Below, piece by piece: positions 1 through 5,268 of a stretch of DNA of 7,828 bases (position 1 is the stretch's first letter; every line of letters starts with the position of its first letter). The stretch lies in contig DJIF01000078.1 in assembly GCA_002433485.1 (NCBI GenBank), positions 1 through 7,828 on the forward strand, given 5' to 3'. The stretch comes from Deltaproteobacteria bacterium UBA6601 (lineage in GTDB: Bacteria > Myxococcota_A > UBA796 > UBA9615). The notes under the pieces are model-generated. The model was not told where the DNA came from. It was given only the letters and a program-made list of their open reading frames with translations, and made no database searches. The position numbers were made by a program, and so were the translations under genes.

Positions 1-93
1 GCCGCTGAACGCGCTTGTCTGGCCGACGGAGGTTCAGACGAGGAGTGCCGGGAGGCAGCGGCTGTCGCTTATGAAGAGTGCCTCGAGGATTGA
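1..93 (+). CDS. C-terminal end of an unidentified protein (5' end outside window)
   Basis: Frame 1 is open from the first base and reads 30 residues to a TGA at 91-93. The visible tail is acidic and alanine-rich, with three cysteines at window residues 6, 16 and 27 (contexts RACLADGG, EECREA and YEECLED). Small secreted proteins of Myxococcota often show regularly spaced cysteines of this kind, but that comparison comes from memory and the family cannot be named from 30 residues. The next gene on the same strand starts 103 bases downstream. The frame could be open by chance, although the GC-rich third positions and acidic, helical-looking composition favour a real coding end. Confidence 0.5.
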   Translation, partial: AAERACLADGGSDEECREAAAVAYEECLED

Positions 94-103
94 TGCCGTT
101 GCA

Positions 104-176
104 GCCCTTCAGGAGGGCGTTGTCCTCGCAGTAATTTGACTGGAATTCGCTGAGCCGGGTTGACCCAGCCTGGGTC
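104..176 (+). promoter_or_regulatory. Intergenic inverted repeats before the DUF457 gene
   Basis: Two dyads sit between the partial gene and the next start. The first is GCCCT (104-108) with AGGGC (114-118); it lacks a following T-run, so it is a weak terminator at best. The second is a 15-bp palindrome at 162-176, with 7-bp arms GACCCAG and CTGGGTC around a single C. A poor promoter match, TTGACC (160-165) and TATGTT (185-190) with a 19-base spacer, would place this palindrome between its boxes, as expected of an operator. The promoter assignment is weak; the palindrome itself is directly visible. Confidence 0.3.
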
Positions 177-196
177 CGGCACTCTATGTTTTTGCT

Positions 197-1204
197 GTGG
201 ACCCCATTACTCAGTCGGCCCTAGGAGCTGCGCTCCCTCAATCTCTGGCGCGTCCCGAAGGACTGCGCCGGGCAGGTCTAGTCGGTGCTTTAGGAGGTTT
301 CCTTCCCGATGCCGATGTGCTGATTCGTTCGCCGTCGGATCCGCTGCTCTTTCTCGACTATCACCGGCAGTTCACGCACAGTTTTGCGTTCATCCCGCTG
401 GGGGGAGCGATCACTGCGGCTCTCTGTGTTCTGTTGTTGCGCGGTCGAGCCCGGTTCCGGGAACTGTGGCTTCCTGCCACTTTGGGGTGGGCTACGCACG
501 GGCTGTTAGATGCCTGTACCAGTTACGGCACCTATCTCTACTGGCCTTTTGATCTGGAGCGGGTCGCCTGGCATGTGATCTCCATTGTCGATCCACTCTT
601 TACCCTCGGGTTGCTGGCCGGGGTCGTGTTGGCTACTCGCATGCGATCACGGTGGCCGGCTCGGTTCAGTCTCTTGTTTGTCTGTTGCTATCTGGCCTTT
701 TGCAGTTTGCAGGTGACTCGAGCGCAGCGGGTTCAGGACCGGCTGCTGACGGAGCGTGGCCACCAAGCACTGCGGGGCGAGGTAAAGCCGGCCATTGGCA
801 ACAACATTGTGTTTCGCTCGATTTATGAGAGCGGCGGTCGCTACTATTCCGATGCGATTCGGGTGTCCTGGTTCGGCGCCACCCGGGTCTATCCGGGCGA
901 TAGTCAGCCCATTTTTTCGGTGCAGGATTTCAATAGTAAACATCGGCTCAGTGCGCTCCATCGCAACGACATTGAGCGATTTCGCTATTTCTCCGCCGAC
1001 TTTGTGATTGAGGACCCCCGCTACGAAGGTGTGCTCTCTGACTTCCGATACGCAGCTTTGCCCAACGCGGTGGCACCTCTATGGGGGATCGATGTGCTCG
1101 GTACTCCAGCCCATCAGCACCTCACCTTTCGCCACTTTCGCGACATCAAGCCCACTGACCGTAAGCAGTTTGCCGCCATGCTCAAAGGGCAGCCCTTGCC
1201 CTGA
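197..1204 (+). CDS. Membrane-bound metal-dependent hydrolase, YdjM/DUF457 family
   Basis: The 335-residue product begins MDPITQSALGAALPQ, the characteristic N-terminus of the YdjM/DUF457 (PF04307) putative metal-dependent hydrolases; this fixes the start at a GTG (197-199) although no Shine-Dalgarno is visible. Probable metal ligands are Asp38 and Asp40 in FLPDAD, His56 and His61 in the HRQFTHS segment, and His101 and Asp105 in THGLLDACTSYGT. Hydrophobic stretches near residues 26-44, 62-82, 92-108, 133-147 and 156-172 indicate an inner-membrane protein. A soluble C-terminal half follows (about 175-335), ending in a conserved-looking FRHFRD segment. Biochemical function is unknown for most members. 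It converges on the serine hydrolase gene with a 168-base gap, and nothing in the context links the two. Confidence 0.85.
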   Translation: MDPITQSALGAALPQSLARPEGLRRAGLVGALGGFLPDADVLIRSPSDPLLFLDYHRQFTHSFAFIPLGGAITAALCVLLLRGRARFRELWLPATLGWATHGLLDACTSYGTYLYWPFDLERVAWHVISIVDPLFTLGLLAGVVLATRMRSRWPARFSLLFVCCYLAFCSLQVTRAQRVQDRLLTERGHQALRGEVKPAIGNNIVFRSIYESGGRYYSDAIRVSWFGATRVYPGDSQPIFSVQDFNSKHRLSALHRNDIERFRYFSADFVIEDPRYEGVLSDFRYAALPNAVAPLWGIDVLGTPAHQHLTFRHFRDIKPTDRKQFAAMLKGQPLP

Positions 1205-1372
1205 GATGCTGTTTGCTGCGAGCCGGCCGGTTGGGTGGTCTCTGTTGGGGAGGTCGCTGTACCTGCGGAGCTGGCCGAGCTAGCTGGACCGGTTAGGATT
1301 CCGAGCAGCTGAAGGGGGGCTTTGGCCGGTCCTTGGCCACGGAGGCTTGTGCTCGCAGAGCAGTTGCGGTGC
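1205..1372. other. Convergent intergenic region without a clear terminator
   Basis: The gap separates two converging genes. It holds only small dyads: TGGCC (1323-1327) with GGCCA (1335-1339), and TGCTC (1350-1354) with GAGCA (1358-1362). Neither is followed by a T-run on either strand, so no intrinsic terminator can be called. No credible small gene was seen. Confidence 0.4.
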
Positions 1373-2521
1373 CTAGTCGGTGGCCAGGTGCGCGTCGACC
1401 TCTTCCCACAGCTTCAAATGTAGCTCAAGAGGATAGCTAAAGTCGGGTGGATCCCCCTCGCCCCATGCATTGCCGAGCAGGCTGATGGAGGCGTCGATGT
1501 CGGGACGGTAGCCGCTCCAGCCGACGTAGCCGTTGAGTGCACCGTCATGGCCGTGCTGGGGGCCGGTTTCACTGAACTCCACGACTACGGCGCCCAGGGC
1601 CGCCCAGGTGCCACCACCCAGCTGGAGCAGCCCTTCAGTCTCGAGCTCATTGAGCTCCGTGCTGAGGAAGTTTCCGCCGAAGCGGATTTGGGTCCAGCGC
1701 GCCAGGTCCTCGGCACCGGACACCATACCGCCGGCGGCCCCTGCACCCGATGGTTGCATGATCAGGGGGAAGGGCTCGTCACCCAGCCAGCTGGGCACGA
1801 TGTCACCCCAGCCGTCAGCGGTTGCGGGCATGAGACTCTGGCTCAGTTCGTTTGGCTGCAGAATCTGCTCCTGCAGGGCCTCGCGCCAGGGCTGCCCGGT
1901 CGCGGCGCTGACGATCAGGGAAAGCATGATGAAGTGGGAGTTGGAATAGGCCCATGCTGCGCCAGGCTCGTTGAGCAGCGGCAGGCCATCAATGATGGCC
2001 AGCAGCTCCTCGTCGGTCCAGGACGCGGTGTAGTTGTTTTGAAAGGGAGCGCGGATCATGTAGCCGGGGACCCCGGCGGTGTGCTGTAGCAGCTGCTGTA
2101 CCGTGATCTCTGCGCCGCGTGGGTGACCGCCGGGAAGCCAGCGCTCGAAACTGTCATCCAGGCTCAACAGTCCTTCATCGACCAGCTTCAGCACCAGACC
2201 CCCGACGAAGGACTTGGTGATGGACGCGATATTGAACCGGTCCTCTGCTGCCATGGCGCGGCCTTCAGGATGATCCGCTGGATGGGTTGTCCCTGCCGCC
2301 CCGCTCCAGCGGCTGCCGTCACTGAATTGGATTGCGGCAGTGAGCCCTGGAGCAGGAGCCTGCGTCAAGATCTCTGCGAGGCTGCCGTCTAAGGCGCGTG
2401 CGAGCCCTGGGTCGACCTCGATCGGGTCTGGTTCTGGTTCAGCGGTACTCGGAAGGGTGCAGGCGCTCAGCAGCAGGAATGCCGCTGCGAGGACTAGCTT
2501 TAGGTGTCTGTTTTGAAGCAT
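1373..2521 (-). CDS. Beta-lactamase-fold serine hydrolase lipoprotein (PF00144-type)
   Basis: The 382-residue product starts with a lipoprotein signal peptide: basic N-end, hydrophobic core, lipobox LLSAC with the lipidated Cys at 21, and a Pro/Glu-rich linker to about residue 40. The catalytic domain has the class C beta-lactamase/esterase signature. Motif 1 is SITK (100-103; nucleophile Ser100, base Lys103), motif 2 is YSN (192-194), and motif 3 is the HDG element (325-327) within GHDGALNGY. QHTAGVPGY (146-154) is another family hallmark. Such proteins act as DD-peptidases, esterases or peptidases; a true antibiotic beta-lactamase is less likely, and the sequence does not decide. It should sit in the outer membrane or periplasm. 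The cytochrome gene lies 138 bases upstream on the same strand, so co-transcription is possible, but the structured gap makes an own promoter equally plausible. No clear Shine-Dalgarno precedes the ATG. Confidence 0.9.
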   Translation of the reverse strand: MLQNRHLKLVLAAAFLLLSACTLPSTAEPEPDPIEVDPGLARALDGSLAEILTQAPAPGLTAAIQFSDGSRWSGAAGTTHPADHPEGRAMAAEDRFNIASITKSFVGGLVLKLVDEGLLSLDDSFERWLPGGHPRGAEITVQQLLQHTAGVPGYMIRAPFQNNYTASWTDEELLAIIDGLPLLNEPGAAWAYSNSHFIMLSLIVSAATGQPWREALQEQILQPNELSQSLMPATADGWGDIVPSWLGDEPFPLIMQPSGAGAAGGMVSGAEDLARWTQIRFGGNFLSTELNELETEGLLQLGGGTWAALGAVVVEFSETGPQHGHDGALNGYVGWSGYRPDIDASISLLGNAWGEGDPPDFSYPLELHLKLWEEVDAHLATD

Positions 2522-2528
2522 GGATCAC

Positions 2529-2578
2529 AGCATATAGGATGCTGCGGGCATTATGATTGGGCCCGGTGCTGAACCGGG
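2529..2578 (-). repeat. Two stem-loops upstream of the serine hydrolase start
   Basis: CCCGGT (2562-2567) and ACCGGG (2573-2578) form a perfect 6-bp inverted repeat around 5 bases. CAGCAT (2528-2533) and ATGCTG (2539-2544) form another, ending only 6 bases before the start codon at 2521. The second could hide the translation start in the mRNA or be a protein-binding dyad. There is no T-run, so neither looks like an intrinsic terminator. Confidence 0.35.
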
Positions 2579-2592
2579 ATCTGATTCTTTTT

Positions 2593-2650
2593 CAGCGGGC
2601 TTGAGGACCTTTGCAGGTCCTTGCTGAGATCTTGCTGCCCGCTGTGCGGG
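2593..2650 (-). other. Nested stem-loop structure in the cytochrome 3' untranslated region
   Basis: An outer 8-bp pair, CAGCGGGC (2593-2600) with GCCCGCTG (2637-2644), encloses a perfect 7-bp hairpin, AGGACCT (2604-2610) with AGGTCCT (2615-2621) around a 4-base loop. An alternative small hairpin, CCCGC (2638-2642) with GCGGG (2646-2650), uses the same bases as the outer stem, so the two are mutually exclusive. On the minus strand the structure begins 9 bases after the cytochrome stop codon and is followed by an A-rich, not U-rich, tail. It is therefore not a classical intrinsic terminator. It may be a processing or stability element, or a Rho-linked structure. Confidence 0.5.
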
Positions 2651-2659
2651 TCGCCGCGG

Positions 2660-4285
2660 TCAGTGGGATTCGAGGTAGGCGATGAGGGCGCGTCGATCCG
2701 CGGCGCTCAAGTCGCAGCCAAACTCGTGGCCATGGCTGCCAAATGGGCTCGGGCCCCCCGGTGGTCGCGGCTCCAGGCAGAACAGCTGCTCGAGACTGTC
2801 CAGACTGCCGTTATGAAGAAATCGTTCAAAGGAATACAGGCCAAGCAGTCGCGGTGACTTGACGCCGTGGGTGATGTCAAAGTCAGGCTGCGGAATGTCA
2901 GCGGGAGGCAGTCCGTCCCCTTCAGCATCCATCCATAGCGTGATCGCCGAGTCGGTGCCGACCTCTTCGCTGTCGTAGATCCGTAGTCCAGCTCCGCCAA
3001 CGCCACTGTGGCAGCTGAGGCAGCCAGCGTCTTCAAATACATGGCAGCCAGCCTCCACCTCCGCAGCCGAGCTCGGTGATAGGTTGGGCGGCGTCCTCAG
3101 GGAGTCCACATAGGCTGCTAGCGGTTCCAGCCGGTCGTCGGTCCACAGATGGCCATTGCCAAAGCCGAGGTCAACAAAGGCACGTAGGAAGTCGGGGACA
3201 TCGTAAGTACCGCCGGACCAGCCGAGGAAGGCCCCATCTGCGCCACTTGCTTCGATGAGTTCGGCGTTGGGAATGCCCCACAGGGGCTGGATCTTGTGAA
3301 CCGTGTGGACCCCGTCATCGATGGGTGTCGGAGCGAGCATAAAGTCCTGGGTACCAGGGCGCCACGAAGCGTAGGCGTTCTCTACTTCGGGTCCGATTTC
3401 CGGTGCTTCGGCGCCCAGCATCCCCATGCCCACCCAGGCGAAGCCCAGCTGCACGAACAGGTCATTGTCGAAGACATCGACCATGGGCTGAATTGCCGCG
3501 ACCGCGAGCGGGTCGTGCTCTTTGTTGTCGAAGGGGTTCACCAGCTGCGGAAACAAAAACAGGCTGAGCACCTGACGACCATAGTCGTATTGATGGTTTG
3601 GATAGCCGACTGCGTAGCGGCCGTCGGGCATCTGGCCAAAGTGGCAGCTGGCGCAGGTGTAGGACAGCGAGTCTGGTTCGGGGCTGTCGGTTGGCGATAG
3701 TCCCAGCGGGTAGCCCTCAGGGGAATATGGGTTGGGAATCATCCCCATTTTCGAGAAGCCGGTGCCGATCTGGTCGGGGAAGTTGTCCACCATGTAGCGG
3801 ATCAGCGAGCCTGGCAGACCAAAGGTGTCAAAGGTCTCAAAGAAGAACATCGACTTGCCACAGCGGAGCTTGGCGGCCCGGTCAGTGGGGTCTGCCTCGT
3901 AGTCGTCACAGGCTGAATCCAGTTGCCCATACTCGAGGATCTCTTCCAAGCTGGTCGAGCTATTGACCAGCCCCATAGAGGTGTCGGGTAGCGGTGCAAA
4001 GGGGTGTTTGGCCGGCTGTTGGGAAGCGCCGTTGTCGGCGCAGGCCAGGGCAAAGCTGCTGGGACTATCGCTCTCGGTAGAGTCAGATGTGCCTTGGTCG
4101 CAGTTACTGTTGCCAGTGCAGTCGACTAGGTCTTCGCCCTGAGTCGGGAGCGTGCCGTCGCCCTCCTGGTGGGAGTTCTCGTCGGCCGAGCCTGTCGGGG
4201 CGGGAGGGAGGGTTGCCCCGGTGCAGGCGCTTAGCGCGGTTGAGACGCCGACCAAGAGGACAACGGCAAGATGCTCTCGATTCAT
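2660..4285 (-). CDS. Two-heme c-type cytochrome lipoprotein (peroxidase/RoxA-like superfamily)
   Basis: The 541-residue product has a lipoprotein signal peptide (lipobox ALSAC, Cys21) and a polar Ser/Asp/Gly-rich linker to about residue 80. It carries two covalent heme sites, CASCH (211-215) and CLSCH (422-426). Elements resembling the di-heme peroxidase superfamily include IQPLWGIPN (332-340), FLHNGSLDSLEQL (489-501) and a closing GHEFGCDLSAADRRALIAYL. The hemes are 211 residues apart, wider than I recall for CcpA or MauG (about 145) and closer to rubber oxygenase RoxA (about 200), so oxidase or oxygenase chemistry is possible. Additional cysteines (56, 62, 82, 126, 142, 414, 503, 524) could form disulfides. 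It should be an exported, membrane-anchored redox protein. It is divergent from tetR and its promoter contains a TetR-type operator. The ATG is the only start that keeps the signal peptide; no Shine-Dalgarno is present. Confidence 0.85.
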   Translation of the reverse strand: MNREHLAVVLLVGVSTALSACTGATLPPAPTGSADENSHQEGDGTLPTQGEDLVDCTGNSNCDQGTSDSTESDSPSSFALACADNGASQQPAKHPFAPLPDTSMGLVNSSTSLEEILEYGQLDSACDDYEADPTDRAAKLRCGKSMFFFETFDTFGLPGSLIRYMVDNFPDQIGTGFSKMGMIPNPYSPEGYPLGLSPTDSPEPDSLSYTCASCHFGQMPDGRYAVGYPNHQYDYGRQVLSLFLFPQLVNPFDNKEHDPLAVAAIQPMVDVFDNDLFVQLGFAWVGMGMLGAEAPEIGPEVENAYASWRPGTQDFMLAPTPIDDGVHTVHKIQPLWGIPNAELIEASGADGAFLGWSGGTYDVPDFLRAFVDLGFGNGHLWTDDRLEPLAAYVDSLRTPPNLSPSSAAEVEAGCHVFEDAGCLSCHSGVGGAGLRIYDSEEVGTDSAITLWMDAEGDGLPPADIPQPDFDITHGVKSPRLLGLYSFERFLHNGSLDSLEQLFCLEPRPPGGPSPFGSHGHEFGCDLSAADRRALIAYLESH

Positions 4286-4293
4286 GTATTGAG

Positions 4294-4323
4294 TTAATAA
4301 TACACCGCTCGGTCGATTGTCAA
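4294..4323 (-). promoter_or_regulatory. Promoter of the cytochrome gene, near-leaderless
   Basis: On the minus strand a perfect -35 box TTGACA (4323-4318) is followed by TATTAA (4299-4294) at an 18-base spacer, or by TATTAT (4302-4297) at 15. Transcription from the first would start near 4287, two bases before the ATG at 4285; from the second, about five bases before it. Either way the transcript has essentially no leader, consistent with the missing ribosome-binding site. An A/T run lies further upstream (4344-4349 and beyond) and could be an UP-like element. Confidence 0.65.
4296..4318. promoter_or_regulatory. Second TetR-type operator, degenerate copy, in the cytochrome promoter
   Basis: On the minus strand AATCGACC (4318-4311), a 4-base spacer GAGC (4310-4307) and GGTGTATT (4306-4299) form an imperfect dyad with 6 of 8 arm positions complementary. 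It shares ATCGACC, two bases, GCGGT with the stronger palindrome at 5156-5177, with the same 4-base centre. It occupies the -35/-10 spacer, a typical repressor position. Binding by the adjacent TetR protein is inferred, not shown. Confidence 0.6.
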
Positions 4324-4393
4324 AGAAGATCTGTGATCATCTTAAAAAATGTTGGCTTCGGTAGATTTTTGCTGATCAACAAGTAGCAGTTTC

Positions 4394-4433
4394 TCGACCA
4401 GGACTTTGACTAAGCACCCAGCTGGTAGATAAC
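4394..4433 (+). promoter_or_regulatory. Candidate tetR promoter with an operator half-site
   Basis: TTGACT (4406-4411) and GATAAC (4428-4433) are separated by 16 bases and would start transcription near 4440, giving a leader of about 28 bases. Just upstream lies TCGACC (4394-4399), identical to the core half-site of the two operators in this window, but the opposite arm is poorly matched. This fits weak autoregulation but could be coincidence. Confidence 0.4.
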
Positions 4434-4467
4434 TTGCGGCGGATGTCTTCCTTCATTGGTCTAGGTG

Positions 4468-5115
4468 ATGCCTATCTCAACCCGTAAACCTGGTAAGCGG
4501 CGTGCGGGAAGGCCGCGCAATCCGGTCTCTCGCGAGGTTTTGATCTCAGCGGCAGTGACTGCTTTTGCCGATCGCGGCTATGCGGCCTCTAGCTTGGATC
4601 GGATTGCGGCGGAGACCGGCATTCGCAAGTCCTCACTCTTGCACCGGTTCGGCAGTAAAGAGGTCCTATACCTGGAAGCACTCACCCACGTGCTCGGCAA
4701 TCTTGGCGAACTCGTCCAGTCAGCGGCCAGCGGTACTGAAGACTTTGTTGGGCGCCTGGATCGCTTGAGTCGACTGATTACCGACTATCTCGGTGATGAG
4801 CCGCGCGCGGCGCGGCTGTTGTTCAGGGAAGCAATGGACCGAGGGCCGTTCTTTTCCGGTCCCGGAGGGCCGTTGTTCTTACATGTGCTGCGGACCGCAG
4901 TGTCTTTTATTGAGGAGGGGGTTGAAGCCGGCGCCTTCAGCAGCTCCGATCCTAAGGACACGGTGATGAGTATTGTCGGCCTCCATCTGAGCTACTTCGC
5001 CATTCATGAGCTCAGCGAGCAGGTTCTCGGCGCACCTGTGTTTGAGGTGCAGGCGAGGGATCGGCGGCGTGTTGAGGTGGTCGCTCAGGTCAGGCGTATT
5101 TGCGGCGTCTCTTAG
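4468..5115 (+). CDS. TetR-family transcriptional regulator
   Basis: The product has 215 residues counted from the ATG at 4468; an adjoining GTG at 4465 would add one. The basic N-end contains an AT-hook-like KRRAGRPRNP, followed by the TetR DNA-binding domain: ISAAVTAFADRGYAASSLDRIAAETGIRKSSLLHRFGSKEVLYLEAL, with the helix-turn-helix at about residues 42-61. Split in parts, ASSLDRIAAETGI is the scaffold helix and RKSSLLHRF the recognition helix. The C-terminal 140 residues are the helical ligand-binding and dimerisation domain, too variable to name a ligand. It is divergent from the cytochrome and 111 bases upstream of the hydrolase. Matching palindromes in both promoters suggest it represses both and perhaps itself. 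The ribosome site is weak (AGG close to the start). Confidence 0.93.
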   Translation: MPISTRKPGKRRAGRPRNPVSREVLISAAVTAFADRGYAASSLDRIAAETGIRKSSLLHRFGSKEVLYLEALTHVLGNLGELVQSAASGTEDFVGRLDRLSRLITDYLGDEPRAARLLFREAMDRGPFFSGPGGPLFLHVLRTAVSFIEEGVEAGAFSSSDPKDTVMSIVGLHLSYFAIHELSEQVLGAPVFEVQARDRRRVEVVAQVRRICGVS

Positions 5116-5151
5116 TCCGTATCCACAAGCTACGAAAAATCGTTTGCTTCC

Positions 5152-5180
5152 TTGCATATCGACCATGCGGTCGATATATG
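5152..5180 (+). promoter_or_regulatory. Candidate promoter of the chlorophyllase-like gene
   Basis: TTGCAT (5152-5157) and TATATG (5175-5180) are 17 bases apart and flank the operator. They are individually poor matches to sigma-70 boxes, but the TTG sits at exactly the same distance from the operator core as in the cytochrome promoter. Transcription would start near 5187, giving a leader of about 40 bases with AAGG (5213-5216) as a possible Shine-Dalgarno. Confidence 0.5.
5156..5177. promoter_or_regulatory. Palindromic TetR-type operator
   Basis: Perfect 9-bp inverted repeats ATATCGACC (5156-5164) and GGTCGATAT (5169-5177) surround ATGC. Length, symmetry and the CGACC/GGTCG core are typical of TetR-family operators. 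The site starts 41 bases after the tetR stop and lies between the putative -35 and -10 of the next gene. A related site lies in the cytochrome promoter at 4296-4318. Confidence 0.8.
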
Positions 5181-5194
5181 TCCGTCGTCCGTTG

Positions 5195-5268
5195 CCCCTC
5201 CCTTCCTCTCTCAAGGTAAAGACATAATGCTTCGAGCACGGTCCTCTCTCTCTTCTCTCCCCTTCTTT
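5195..5268 (+). other. Polypyrimidine tracts flanking the hydrolase start codon
   Basis: Eighteen consecutive pyrimidines (5195-5212) precede the Shine-Dalgarno and 27 consecutive pyrimidines (5242-5268) follow the ATG at 5227. The second encodes part of the signal peptide (Ser, Leu, Pro, Phe). In RNA such U/C-rich tracts keep the start region unstructured and could bind S1 or another RNA-binding protein; in DNA they form polypurine-polypyrimidine stretches. A functional role is only inferred. Confidence 0.4.

Noticed and set aside
160..552. 130-residue frame overlapping the start of the DUF457 gene
   Set aside because: It is out of frame with the conserved MDPITQ protein, is Cys/Ser/Arg-rich as shadow frames are, and has no ribosome site.
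1547..2089. 180-residue plus-strand frame inside the serine hydrolase gene
   Set aside because: It is antisense to the SxxK/YxN/HDG domain and lacks domain signs; a shadow frame.
2593..2644. Intrinsic terminator of the cytochrome gene
   Set aside because: The stem is strong but the minus-strand tail is A-rich, without the U-run required for intrinsic termination.
4334..4378. Paired TGATCA palindromes as a regulator site
   Set aside because: Six-base GATC-type palindromes occur often by chance, the two copies have no shared flanks, and they do not match the operator motif.
5152..5226. Upstream TTG start extending the hydrolase by 25 residues
   Set aside because: The extension overlaps the palindromic operator and promoter, lacks a ribosome site, and would push the signal peptide away from the N-terminus.
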